NCBI GenBank assembly: GCA_910583835.1
Contig: CAJTYM010000001.1
Location: 228,987-292,986, forward strand
Reading direction: 5' to 3'
Length of the DNA stretch: 64,000 bases
Source: an uncultured Lachnospiraceae bacterium
GTDB lineage: Bacteria > Bacillota > Clostridia > Lachnospirales > Lachnospiraceae
Below are positions 53,597 to 62,778 of the stretch, one piece after another (within the stretch, counting starts at the first letter, position 1; each line of letters opens with the position of its first letter). Under the pieces are notes generated by a model that saw only the letters and a list, made by a program, of their open reading frames with translations, was not told where the DNA came from and searched no databases. The translations under genes and the position numbers were made by a program.

Positions 53597-54688
53597 ATGA
53601 AGAATAGATTGAACTATTTTATTGTCACAGTGATTGTCGTGTTTTTTGCAATGGCGGCAGATGTATTTATTATCTATCAATTAGGGAATTATGAGACCAG
53701 GTTTCTGGAAATATACGGCGCTGAGCAGGATGGGTATGTAAAGATTATCCTCGAGCAGATTAACCGTCTCGATGACCAGGGGACGGACGAGGATATCACG
53801 GAGATTATCAGTACTTTGGATGCAACGGCAAGCCGTTACTGGACGCTGAGCAAGGGGGATTCGATTCTCTTTGTGAAGAGCGTCACGGAAACTAACCGTT
53901 ACAAGGGATTTACCGATGGCACGTATTATGCGACCGAGACGGCGTCCGCGTTTATGAACAGCCTGAATGTAAATGAGGTGAATCACCGCATTATCTATCT
54001 GGATGAAGACCGCTTTGTCGCTTCGGGCATGATTTTTAACTGGCAGGGAGAGCAGTACCGTATTTGCTTATTGACTTATGACAGGGTGGTGTTGGAAGAC
54101 AATATCCTTTTGGAGTGTAAGAATTCCATCATTATTATCCTCTCCCTGATATTGGCAATGATGATTATCCTCAGCATGATGATGTCCCGCAAAATACGCA
54201 AGCAGTCCAGGGCTTTGGATAAGCAGGAGGAACGTGTCATTTGGCAAAACCAGCAGATTGAGCGTTTGGACGAGCGTCTGAAAAGGGAATATGCGTTCAG
54301 CGCCAACAGGCATATTTTCCGAAATGTGATGCTGGAGGAGTTTCTGGAGTCACTGGATGACAAGAATGTGTATCCGCTGCATTTTGCCGTGTTCCAGGCA
54401 CAGTCCGGGGAGGCGCGTGAAGGATTTTATGACCGTATGCAGGCATTGCTTGACAACCGGGTACTGCGTTTTGCCATGGAAGAGCAGATGGTATTGCTGA
54501 TTTTTGTCAAATATAATAGGGAGGTCAGCGAAGGTCTGATAGAGTCGCTGGAAGATATTGATGTGCGGGGATTGGGAGATTTGTACTGCAAGGATAATAT
54601 GAGAAGTTATAAAGCGCAGTTTAGGCAATTTTGGAAGGCGGTGAAAGGGAAGTGCGAGAAAAGAAACTGTACCGGGAATACCGATTGA
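53597..54688 (+). CDS. Two-helix membrane protein with extracytoplasmic sensor-like domain (XrtG locus)
   Basis: The protein has 363 residues. Helix 1 (about 8-28), an extracytoplasmic domain (29-175) like the dCache/PAS-type sensors, helix 2 (176-196), a basic coiled coil (about 200-240; ALDKQEERVIWQNQQIERLDE), and a cytoplasmic domain (about 240-363) that could be a degenerate GGDEF-like fold. No signature catalytic residues. It overlaps the next gene by about 58 bp. Function unknown; signal input to the XrtG system is a guess. Confidence 0.5.
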   Translation: MKNRLNYFIVTVIVVFFAMAADVFIIYQLGNYETRFLEIYGAEQDGYVKIILEQINRLDDQGTDEDITEIISTLDATASRYWTLSKGDSILFVKSVTETNRYKGFTDGTYYATETASAFMNSLNVNEVNHRIIYLDEDRFVASGMIFNWQGEQYRICLLTYDRVVLEDNILLECKNSIIIILSLILAMMIILSMMMSRKIRKQSRALDKQEERVIWQNQQIERLDERLKREYAFSANRHIFRNVMLEEFLESLDDKNVYPLHFAVFQAQSGEAREGFYDRMQALLDNRVLRFAMEEQMVLLIFVKYNREVSEGLIESLEDIDVRGLGDLYCKDNMRSYKAQFRQFWKAVKGKCEKRNCTGNTD

Positions 54689-55134
54689 AATCGTATCTGA
54701 ATATGAACCATTATATTATCATCAACGGCAAACAAGGGCAGACGCACCCACATACCTGGGAATTTGTCATCACGATAATTGTGTCTGGCGATGATTTTGT
54801 GGAATTCCGAACCTTTGAAAACCTGATTGAGAATTACCTGGAGAGATACCAGAATCAGATATTGAATACGATTGAGCCATTTGATGCCATCAATCCTACG
54901 ATTGAGAATGTGACAGACCATTTCAATGATGAACTGCAGGGGCTTCTGCGGGACAGCGGCGGGGAACTCGTTTCGCTGGAGGGAAGCGAGACGCCTACCA
55001 GAAGCTATATTGTCAGCCATCGCAATGAAGAAGAGTTTATTGAGCACATTGGAAAGATACAGTCACAGCAGATTTCCGGCATTGTCAACTATGTGGTGGA
55101 GCAGATTGTCGATGGGGAAGATGGGAAATGGTGA
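54631..55134 (+). CDS. Second PTPS-like protein (XrtG-associated)
   Basis: The longest form has 167 residues from TTG 54631; GTG 54652 is an alternative, and neither has a good ribosome site. Zinc triad kept: His27 (NMNHYII) with H39xH41 (THPHTWE), the classic PTPS HxH. SLEGSETPTRSYIV resembles the end of the PTPS core. A C-terminal helical extension (about 135-167) is extra. It is a diverged paralogue of the 117-residue protein that begins the operon, so the XrtG system here has two PTPS-like proteins. Confidence 0.7.
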   Translation: MEGGEREVREKKLYREYRLKSYLNMNHYIIINGKQGQTHPHTWEFVITIIVSGDDFVEFRTFENLIENYLERYQNQILNTIEPFDAINPTIENVTDHFNDELQGLLRDSGGELVSLEGSETPTRSYIVSHRNEEEFIEHIGKIQSQQISGIVNYVVEQIVDGEDGKW

Positions 55135-55157
55135 CGGTAGTGGGAAAGGATTAATTG

Positions 55158-57377
55158 ATGAAGAAACGAACAAGCAAGATTGCGGTTATCCTGTCCCTGC
55201 TGATGATTGCATATCTGTCTGCCGGATGTTCCTACGGCAAAATGCCGGGAATCGGCGGGCTGTCCAGGGAGGATGAATCTGCCAAAACAGAAGGAGGGAG
55301 TTCTGCCAAAACAGAGGGGGGAAGTTCCAATGAATCCGCCAAAGCGGAGGTGGAAAATCCTGCCGGACAGACAGGGCAGGCAGAGGCTTTTGGCTTGCCA
55401 GTCTGCACGGAGGATGGCATCCGTTATTCCTTCCGCACAGAGGGTCAGAAATTCCAAACTTATGGGCCGGATAGGAACTGGCAGGATGAATTTTCCGTCG
55501 GCGTCAACATCGGAGCGGGAAAGCCGGGCTATTTCCCAGGGGAGTTCGGCATTGACAAAGAGGAATATCTGCGGTGGTTTGGTCAGATACAGGACATGCA
55601 TGCAGATACCATCCGTGTTTATACCGTGCTCATGCCGGAGTTTTATGAAGCGTTGGCAGAATACAATGCTTCCGCCAAGGAGCCGCTGTATTTCATGCAG
55701 GGCGTGTATAATAATGAGGAAGATATCATTGAGATTGGCGATGCTTTTGCACAGGATGGCAAAATTTCTAAAGATTGGGTGGATATGTGCCAGAAGATTG
55801 TTGACGTCGTTCATGGAAATATTACGATTGAGCCGGTTGCCGGCAATGCAAGCGGTAATTACACGGCTGATGTGTCACAATATCTCAAGGGCTGGATTTT
55901 GGGCATTGAGTGGCAGCCTGATTTTGTGATTAATACGAATGAGGGCAATCCAGATAAGACGGAATTCGATGGCGATTATCTGTATACAGAGAATGCCTCG
56001 CCGTTTGAAGTGTTTCTGGCGAGCGGGCTGGACGCCTGTATTTCCTACGAGACAGATAACTACCAGATGCAGCACCCAACGGCGTTCGCCAATTGGGTGA
56101 CGACCGATCCCTTAGAACATCCAGGGGAACCTAATCCTGAGATGGAGGACGCCGTATCGGTAGACCCGGAACATATAAAGGCAAAGCCATCCTTTAAGGC
56201 AGGTCTGTTTGCTTCTTACCATGTGTATCCGTATTACCCGGAGATGATGCGGTATGCGCCGGAGCTGCTTGAGGATGACCCGCCCAATTCATACAAGAGC
56301 TATCTTGGTAAATTGATAGAGTATCATACCATGCCGGTAATTGTTTCTGAGTTTGGCGTGCCTTCCGGGCGTGGGATTACGCACTTGGCGCGCGAGGCTG
56401 GCTTTAACCAGGGCGGACTGTCAGAGGAAGAACAGGGCAATGCCCTGGTGTCCATGCTGGCGGACATTGCCGACAGCGGATGTGCGGGGGCATATATGTT
56501 TATCTGGCAGGACGAATGGTTTAAGAGGACCTGGAATACCATGGACTACACAGACCCTGAGGTGCGCGCCTACTGGTGTGATGTACAGACCAGCGAGCAG
56601 TTCTTTGGACTGCTGTCCTTTGACCCCGGTGAGGAAGCGGCCTGCACGGTGGACGGCGATGCCGGGGAATGGGAGGGTATAGAGCCAATAGTAAGAAGTA
56701 AGGATAAGGAGCTGTATGTCAAGAGCGATGAGGCATACGTCTATCTGCTGCTGAAAGGCGGCGGAGGGAAGGGACAGATTACGCTTGATACCATTCCAGA
56801 CCAGGGAAACCCGGAGTGCGGCGGGGCAGATTTCTCTATTGCAATTAATGGAGAGGATGACAGCCATATTTACGTTGACCCTTATTACGATGTGAATTAC
56901 TGGCTGTATACAGCGGGCACGTATTCGGACAGCAAGGTGTTGGAAATTCAGGAGGGATATGCGGATAAGAACACGAACCGTTTTGAACCCATCAACCTGA
57001 TGCTCAATCGTCCGGTCCTCCTCACGGATGGCACGCTGGTTGGCACAGAGCAGATTGAGACTGGCAAACTCCGCCATGGGAATGCAGACCCAGAAAGCAG
57101 CGATTACAATTCGCGGGCAGACTTCTGCATCAAAGGCGATGTCACGGAAATCCGTGTGCCCTGGCTGCTTCTGAATATCCCGGCGCCGAACCAGAAGAAG
57201 CGTATCGCCAACCTCTATGAGCATGATGAGATTACATTTGAGCCCATCAGCGGCATAACCTTTGCGGTTGACGGCGTAAGCGGCGCTTATTCCTGGGATG
57301 GATGGGATTTGCCCACATACCGGGAGAGGTTGAAACAGTCATATTATATTGTACAGGAGTATTTATCAAATCGATAA
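55158..57377 (+). CDS. Lipoprotein with GH-A-like TIM barrel and CBM9-like domain
   Basis: The protein has 739 residues. ATG 55158 lies 7 bp after AAAGGA. The lipobox LSAGC places the lipidated Cys at 24; a Ser/Glu/Lys-rich linker follows to about 75 with a tandem KTEGGSS. About 110-480 is a (beta/alpha)8 domain with likely acid Glu251 (ILGIEWQP) and nucleophile Glu398 (VIVSEFGVP), clan GH-A style. From about 495 a domain opens with VDGDAGEWEGI, matching the x-DGxxxDW starts in the Firmicu-CTERM protein. A membrane-tethered glycanase or transglycosidase acting on the local glycan is inferred. Confidence 0.75.
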   Translation: MKKRTSKIAVILSLLMIAYLSAGCSYGKMPGIGGLSREDESAKTEGGSSAKTEGGSSNESAKAEVENPAGQTGQAEAFGLPVCTEDGIRYSFRTEGQKFQTYGPDRNWQDEFSVGVNIGAGKPGYFPGEFGIDKEEYLRWFGQIQDMHADTIRVYTVLMPEFYEALAEYNASAKEPLYFMQGVYNNEEDIIEIGDAFAQDGKISKDWVDMCQKIVDVVHGNITIEPVAGNASGNYTADVSQYLKGWILGIEWQPDFVINTNEGNPDKTEFDGDYLYTENASPFEVFLASGLDACISYETDNYQMQHPTAFANWVTTDPLEHPGEPNPEMEDAVSVDPEHIKAKPSFKAGLFASYHVYPYYPEMMRYAPELLEDDPPNSYKSYLGKLIEYHTMPVIVSEFGVPSGRGITHLAREAGFNQGGLSEEEQGNALVSMLADIADSGCAGAYMFIWQDEWFKRTWNTMDYTDPEVRAYWCDVQTSEQFFGLLSFDPGEEAACTVDGDAGEWEGIEPIVRSKDKELYVKSDEAYVYLLLKGGGGKGQITLDTIPDQGNPECGGADFSIAINGEDDSHIYVDPYYDVNYWLYTAGTYSDSKVLEIQEGYADKNTNRFEPINLMLNRPVLLTDGTLVGTEQIETGKLRHGNADPESSDYNSRADFCIKGDVTEIRVPWLLLNIPAPNQKKRIANLYEHDEITFEPISGITFAVDGVSGAYSWDGWDLPTYRERLKQSYYIVQEYLSNR

Positions 57378-57395
57378 GGAGCCAAAGGTAGGAAT

Positions 57396-59477
57396 ATGAA
57401 AAAAAGAGAATCATTTCAGGGACCCTTGAAAAATTATATGAGCTTGCCATTGTTGCTCACGGTTCCGATTATATTGTTAAATATACCCTTGTATTCCATA
57501 GACAAGAAAGCGGGAATCTGTGTTTCTATATTTGCAGCAGTTTATTTCGTGGCAATGTTGGGGATTTATATTATGTACCGCTCGCGGATACGCAAGGAAG
57601 TGGTTAATTTTGCAACGCAGTATGGGACGGTGCAGAAAAAGATTTTGGACAAATTTGAAATTCCCTATGCGCTGATTGAAGATAACAGCAAGATTCTGTG
57701 GATGAACGAGGCGTTCGCCCAGATTACGGAGAAAGATAAGCGCTACCATAAATCCATCACCAGTATCTTTCCCGCTGTCACCAGGGAACTGTTGGAGAAG
57801 GAAGAGAAAGAGCAGAATATCCGCATTGAGTGGAAGGACAGGATTTACCGGGCAAGCGTCAGCAGGCTTTACTTTCATGTGGAGGGTGCAGAAGAAACAG
57901 AGGTTATGGAACATGTAGATGAAAGCCTGGCTGCAGCGGAGGCGAAGGATCAATACCTGACGTCCCTCTATCTGTTTGACGAGACGGAGCTGAACCGCCA
58001 TATCCAGGAAAACAGGGAACAGCAGCTGGTATCCGTGCTGGTATATATCGACAACTATGAGGAGGCGCTCGAGAGCATTGAAGAGGTTAAGCGTTCGCTG
58101 TTAGTGGCATTGGTGGACCGCAAGGTCAGCAAGTATTTTTCCGAGCGGGACTGTATCATCAAGAAGCTTGAAAAGGACAAATATTTTGTCGTATTCCGGC
58201 ACAAATATTTAGACGATTTGATTAAGGATAAATTCAGCATCTTAGAAGCAGTCAAGACAATCAAGGTAGGAAATGAGATGGCGGTGACGCTGAGTATCGG
58301 CGTTGGCGTCAGCAATACCAACTATAACCAGAAATATGAGTTCTCCCGCATGGCGATTGACCTTGCATTGGGCAGGGGCGGAGACCAGGTAGTGATTAAA
58401 GAGGGCGAGAACATTACTTATTTCGGCGGCAAGACCAGGCAGGTGGAGAAGATGACCAGGGTCAAGGCGAGAGTCAAAGCACATGCCCTGCGCGAACTTT
58501 TTGCCAGCCGCGAGCAGGTGTTCATTATGGGGCACAGTATCAGCGATATGGATGCGTTCGGGGCGGCTATCGGCATTTACTGTGCCGCGCAGGTGATGGG
58601 GAAGGAAGCCCATATTGTGTTAAATGAAGTGACATCTTCCCTGCGCCCGATGAAAGAGTGTTTCAGCGAAGAGAAGGGATACCCGGAGGATATGTTTATC
58701 CGCAGTGAGCGGGCGATTGAGATGGTCAAAAGCAGCAGCGTGTTAGTCGTGGTGGATACGAACCGCCCCAATTATACGGAATGCCCGGAGATTTTGCGTC
58801 AATCTAAGAATATTGTTGTCTTTGACCACCACAGGCAGAGCAGCGATGTCATTGAGAATGCCGTGCTCTCCTATATTGAGACATATGCGTCCTCCACTTG
58901 TGAAATGGTGGCGGAGATGCTGCAGTATTTTAACGAGAATATCCATCTGAAGCCCAATGAGGCGGACAGCATCTATGCCGGTATCCTGATTGATACCAAC
59001 AACTTTATGACAAAGACCGGCGTCCGCACGTTTGAGGCAGCGGCGTACCTGAGGCGCTGCGGTGCGGAGGTTACCAGGGTGCGTAAGCTGCTGCGCGATG
59101 ATATGGCGGCGTATAAAGCGCGCGCGGAGGCGGTCCGCCATGCCGAGGTCTATAAGGGGGCATTTGCCATTTCCATCTGCCCGGCAGACCCGCGGGTGGA
59201 AAGCCCTACGATTGCCGGTGCGCAGGCGGCAAATGAGCTGCTGAACATTGTGGGAATCAAGGCATCGTTTGTGCTCACAGAGTACAATGAAAAAATATAT
59301 ATCAGTTCGCGTTCGATTGATGAGATTAATGTGCAGCTTATTATGGAGCGTATGGGCGGCGGCGGTCATCTGAATGTGGCGGGAGCGCAGCTCAAGGACT
59401 GCAGCGTATATGAAGCAAAGAGGAAAATCCAGGATACGCTGGACCAGATGTTAGAGGAAGGAGATTTGGAAGTATGA
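57396..59477 (+). CDS. gdpP: c-di-AMP phosphodiesterase GdpP/YybT
   Basis: The protein has 693 residues, near the usual ~660. Two membrane helices (about 18-36, 40-60), a PAS-like region (about 75-170), a degenerate GGDEF (about 200-330), then DHH-DHHA1: GHSISDMDAFGAAIG, VVDTNRP, VFDHHRQ, ILIDTNNF and GGGGHLNVAGAQL. It hydrolyses c-di-AMP to pApA. It follows the XrtG lipoprotein gene by only 18 bp and overlaps rplI by ATGA. Confidence 0.95.
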   Translation: MKKRESFQGPLKNYMSLPLLLTVPIILLNIPLYSIDKKAGICVSIFAAVYFVAMLGIYIMYRSRIRKEVVNFATQYGTVQKKILDKFEIPYALIEDNSKILWMNEAFAQITEKDKRYHKSITSIFPAVTRELLEKEEKEQNIRIEWKDRIYRASVSRLYFHVEGAEETEVMEHVDESLAAAEAKDQYLTSLYLFDETELNRHIQENREQQLVSVLVYIDNYEEALESIEEVKRSLLVALVDRKVSKYFSERDCIIKKLEKDKYFVVFRHKYLDDLIKDKFSILEAVKTIKVGNEMAVTLSIGVGVSNTNYNQKYEFSRMAIDLALGRGGDQVVIKEGENITYFGGKTRQVEKMTRVKARVKAHALRELFASREQVFIMGHSISDMDAFGAAIGIYCAAQVMGKEAHIVLNEVTSSLRPMKECFSEEKGYPEDMFIRSERAIEMVKSSSVLVVVDTNRPNYTECPEILRQSKNIVVFDHHRQSSDVIENAVLSYIETYASSTCEMVAEMLQYFNENIHLKPNEADSIYAGILIDTNNFMTKTGVRTFEAAAYLRRCGAEVTRVRKLLRDDMAAYKARAEAVRHAEVYKGAFAISICPADPRVESPTIAGAQAANELLNIVGIKASFVLTEYNEKIYISSRSIDEINVQLIMERMGGGGHLNVAGAQLKDCSVYEAKRKIQDTLDQMLEEGDLEV

Positions 59478-59923
59478 AAGTAATTTTACTGCAGGATGTG
59501 AAATCTTTAGGGAAAGAGGGAGATATCGTAAACGTCAGCGACGGTTATGCGCGGAATATGATTCTGCCTAAGAAACTGGGCGTGGAAGCAAACAATAAGA
59601 ATATGAACGACCTCAAATTAAAGAAACGCCATGAAGAAAAAGTGGCGCAGGAGAACCTGGACAACGCCAAAGCGCTTGCCGAAGAAGTTGGCAGCAAGGA
59701 AGTGGTTGTGACGTTAAAGACCGGCGAGGGCGGCAAGACTTTCGGTTCCATTTCTGCCAAAGAAATCGCAACAGCGGCGAAAGAACAGATTGACATGGAA
59801 TTGGACAAGAAGAAAATGCAGCTGCCGGACGGTGGCTTGAAAACACTCGGCGTACATGAGATTAATATTAAATTTCATCCCAAGGTGACTGGCACTCTGA
59901 AAGTTAAGGTAACAGAGGAATAA
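59474..59923 (+). CDS. rplI: 50S ribosomal protein L9
   Basis: The protein has 149 residues. MKVILLQDVKSLGKEGDIV and DGYARNMILPKKLGVEA are diagnostic of L9, with the connecting helix (residues about 40-75) and C-terminal domain both present. ATGA overlap with gdpP, as in many Firmicutes. Confidence 0.98.
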   Translation: MKVILLQDVKSLGKEGDIVNVSDGYARNMILPKKLGVEANNKNMNDLKLKKRHEEKVAQENLDNAKALAEEVGSKEVVVTLKTGEGGKTFGSISAKEIATAAKEQIDMELDKKKMQLPDGGLKTLGVHEINIKFHPKVTGTLKVKVTEE

Positions 59924-59933
59924 GGAGGCACAT

Positions 59934-61262
59934 ATGGAAGAAGCCCTGATTAAACGGATAATGCCGAACAATCTGGAAGCGGAACAGTCGGTTGTCGGGT
60001 CCATGATTATGGACAGGGAAGCAATCATTGTGGCTTCAGAACTTTTAATCCGGGAAGACTTTTATCATCAGCAGTACGGCGTATTGTTTGAGGCAATGGT
60101 AGAGCTTTTTAATGAAGAGAAGCCGGTAGATGTAGTCACGCTGCAGAACCGCCTGCGGGAGAAAGATGTTCCTGCTGAACTCAGCAGCATGGAATTCGTG
60201 GGAGAGCTCGTGACATCGGTACCGACTTCTGCCAATATTAAATACTATGCCAACATCGTCAAGGAAAAATCCATGCTGCGCCGGCTGATAAAGGTCAATG
60301 AAGACATTGCTAACCAATGTTATTTGGAGAAGGACAGCGTGGAAGACATCATGGCGGACACGGAGAAACAGATTTTTAATCTCCTGCAGAACCGCGGCGG
60401 TGAAGATTTCGTGCCCATCAAGCAGATTGTTATCAATGCATTGGAGAAGATTGAGCTTGCTTCTAAGAAGAAAGGCAACGTTACCGGAATCGCCACTGGT
60501 TTTGTGGACCTTGACTACCGGACATCGGGGCTGCAGCCGTCAGACCTAGTCCTGGTGGCAGCCCGCCCTTCTATGGGAAAGACCGCGTTTGTGCTCAATA
60601 TCGCACAGTATGTGGCGTTCCACAATAACCTTGCCACAGCCATTTTCAGCCTGGAGATGTCCAAAGAACAGCTGGTGAACCGCCTGTTCGCTCTGGAAGC
60701 AAGGGTAGATGCCCAGCTTCTGCGTTCAGGCAATCTGGCGGATTCTGACTGGGAAAAGCTGATTGAAGGGGCTGGCACGATAGGCAAATCCAAATTGATT
60801 ATTGACGATACGCCAGGTATTTCCATTTCGGAACTGCGTTCTAAGTGTCGCAAATATAAACTGGAACATGATTTGAAGCTGGTCATCATTGACTACCTGC
60901 AGCTGATGTCCGGTTCCGGCAGGTCGGATTCCAGGCAGCAGGAAATCTCAGACATTTCCCGCTCGCTGAAAGGGCTTGCCAGGGAACTTAACGTGCCGGT
61001 GATTGCCTTGTCCCAGTTAAGCCGTCAGGTGGAGCAGAGACCGGATCACAGGCCGATGCTTTCTGATTTGCGGGAATCCGGGGCGATTGAGCAGGACGCG
61101 GATGTAGTAATGTTTATTTACCGTGACGACTATTATAATAAGGACACTGTGGATAAGAATATTGCGGAGATTATCATAGCCAAACAGAGAAATGGTCCTA
61201 TCGGTACCGTAAACCTAGTATGGCTGCCGCAGTACACCAAGTTTGTCAGTATGGAAAAATAG
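59934..61262 (+). CDS. dnaB: Replicative DNA helicase
   Basis: The protein has 442 residues. N-terminal primase-interaction domain (LEAEQSVVGSMIMD), linker, RecA-like ATPase with Walker A ARPSMGKTAF, Walker B LVIIDYLQLM and the DNA-loop/H4 motif (SGRSDSRQQEIS). Hexameric helicase at the fork. AAGGAGGCACAT precedes the ATG. Closes gdpP-rplI-dnaB. Confidence 0.98.
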   Translation: MEEALIKRIMPNNLEAEQSVVGSMIMDREAIIVASELLIREDFYHQQYGVLFEAMVELFNEEKPVDVVTLQNRLREKDVPAELSSMEFVGELVTSVPTSANIKYYANIVKEKSMLRRLIKVNEDIANQCYLEKDSVEDIMADTEKQIFNLLQNRGGEDFVPIKQIVINALEKIELASKKKGNVTGIATGFVDLDYRTSGLQPSDLVLVAARPSMGKTAFVLNIAQYVAFHNNLATAIFSLEMSKEQLVNRLFALEARVDAQLLRSGNLADSDWEKLIEGAGTIGKSKLIIDDTPGISISELRSKCRKYKLEHDLKLVIIDYLQLMSGSGRSDSRQQEISDISRSLKGLARELNVPVIALSQLSRQVEQRPDHRPMLSDLRESGAIEQDADVVMFIYRDDYYNKDTVDKNIAEIIIAKQRNGPIGTVNLVWLPQYTKFVSMEK

Positions 61263-61367
61263 CCGCAGCGCCATGGAACGGAAATCAATTTTCAAAATAT
61301 CCTTAATGAATTGTTGGAATATCTCTATGATGTCATGGCGTTCTGGCGGATATTTTGTAAAACAAAG

Positions 61368-61403
61368 CAGATACATTTCCTATAAGGGAGGTATCTGTTT
61401 TTT
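61368..61403 (+). terminator. Terminator after dnaB
   Basis: CAGATAC (61368-61374) pairs with GTATCTG (61391-61397), with inner TTCC/GGGA pairing, followed by TTTTTT. Confidence 0.75.
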
Positions 61404-61576
61404 CTTGTCATTATTTCACGATGAAAAAAGATTGTAAGCGATGGCATAAATCGTTAAAATAGAAGTAAGAAAAAGGGACAGGCCTTAGGTTCCGGGATGA
61501 AGATATTGATTGGAATGAGAAAGCCTGACAAAGCGTTTATGAAAAACGTGAAAGCCCGAAAAAGGAGGTAGGAAAT
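61404..61576 (+). other. Leader region before the MerR-type gene
   Basis: It is a 173-bp stretch with possible pairing (ACAGGC/GCCTGA; CGTTTATGAAAAACG hairpin) just before AAAGGAGGT. No gene and no clear promoter. A structured 5' leader is possible but not assignable to a known riboswitch. Confidence 0.3.
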
Positions 61577-62203
61577 GTGGAAAATGCACGCTATATGATT
61601 TCGGACGCGGCAAACATTGTCAATGTTGAGTCACATGTCTTGCGCTATTGGGAAGAAGAACTTGAGCTTGCCATTCCCCGCAACGAGATGGGGCATCGCT
61701 ATTACACAGAAGAAAATATAGCGCAATTCCAAAAGATAAAAGAGTGGAAGGAGCAGGGCTATCAGCTGAAAGCCATTCGGATGATGATACATAATATCCC
61801 GGGAGACCACCAAGTTGTGCCGGTAAGCCGGGAATATCCAGAAGTTAAGCCCTCGTATCCCATAAAGGAGCACAATAATTCCGCTTCTAATACTGTGAAG
61901 CTGGAACAATTTCAATCAATGATGAAAATCATTGTCAAACAGGCGATGGAAGAGAATAATCCTGCCCTTGGCAAGGAAGTAAGCGTCCAGGTTGGCGAGA
62001 AAGTCCTTAAGGAGATGAATTATCTCATGCGCGAGCAGGATGAGGCGGAGGAAGAACGTTTCCGCAAGTTAGATGCGGCTATCCGCTCGCAGCAGAGAGG
62101 GCGAAGATTCCGCAAAGAGAAGCCAGAAAAGAAAGAGAAGGACAAGAAGGCTGCAAAATTACTAAAAGAGGAAAAGAAATTAAATCCGAATTTAACTACT
62201 TGA
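61577..62203 (+). CDS. MerR-type helix-turn-helix protein
   Basis: The protein has 208 residues. GTG start at 61577, 7 bp after AAAGGAGGT. MerR DNA-binding domain at residues 1-70: YMISDAANIVNVESHVLRYW with the RYYTEENI wing. The middle is variable. The C-terminal ~80 residues are a helical, highly basic region (RFRKEKPEKKEKDKKAAKLL). No metal-binding cysteines, so it is likely a structural or developmental DNA-binding protein instead of a metal sensor. Ends 8 bp inside the convergent VanZ-like gene. Confidence 0.85.
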   Translation: MENARYMISDAANIVNVESHVLRYWEEELELAIPRNEMGHRYYTEENIAQFQKIKEWKEQGYQLKAIRMMIHNIPGDHQVVPVSREYPEVKPSYPIKEHNNSASNTVKLEQFQSMMKIIVKQAMEENNPALGKEVSVQVGEKVLKEMNYLMREQDEAEEERFRKLDAAIRSQQRGRRFRKEKPEKKEKDKKAAKLLKEEKKLNPNLTT

Positions 62204-62648
62204 TGATGCGCACAATGCGGGAAAAGAGGATACCCAATATGCCGCCCAGGCTGTCTATGCACACATCGGACAGCCTGCCGGCACGTCCGGGCACAAACAA
62301 CTGATGGAACTCATCGGCAGCTGCATATCCGGCGGTGATTCCCAGGGCAAGCATTACCAACTGTTTCTTGCTGATAGGATAATAGCAAAGATGTAGGCAC
62401 AGAAGGAATGCCAGCAGCGCGTATTCGCCCATGTGTGCGCCTTTGCGAATAAATAGCTGCATGGACTCCGCTTGCGCAGATAATTCCGCTTCTGTTTTCT
62501 GCTGGCGGAAAAAATCATTCTCCCATTCGGCAATCCGGTATGCCACGCCGCCGCTGGTCTGCGAGGACTGTACGGCGGGCTGGGCGGAGAAAGCGAAGAT
62601 GACTGCCATCCAGACGATAATTATGATTCCTGTGATTTTCTTTCCCAT
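62196..62648 (-). CDS. VanZ-like membrane protein
   Basis: The protein has 150 residues. Four membrane helices, a first extracytoplasmic loop with RKGAHMGEYALLAF, and YAAADEFHQLFVPGRAGRLSD with the family's D-E-x-H-Q motif and DVCIDSLGGILG. VanZ relatives give low-level teicoplanin resistance in some species; in general their role is unclear. The ribosome site is weak. Confidence 0.9.
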   Translation of the reverse strand: MGKKITGIIIIVWMAVIFAFSAQPAVQSSQTSGGVAYRIAEWENDFFRQQKTEAELSAQAESMQLFIRKGAHMGEYALLAFLLCLHLCYYPISKKQLVMLALGITAGYAAADEFHQLFVPGRAGRLSDVCIDSLGGILGILFSRIVRIIK

Positions 62649-62720
62649 ATGTGTTACCCATATTCTTTCTGTTTGATAGTTATACTCACGACAGATTTAC
62701 CTGACGCTCAGCAGAGTTGT

Positions 62721-62756
62721 AAAAGAGCCCCTATCTCTTATGGATAGAGGCTCTTT
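62721..62756. terminator. Bidirectional terminator between VanZ-like and ferredoxin genes
   Basis: AAAAGAGCCCCTATC (62721-62735) pairs with GGATAGAGGCTCTTTT (62742-62756, one bulge). A and T tracts at either end let it act on both strands; chiefly it ends the minus-strand ferredoxin transcript. Confidence 0.85.
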
Positions 62757-62778
62757 TGATTCATGTACAGTGCGGGGA

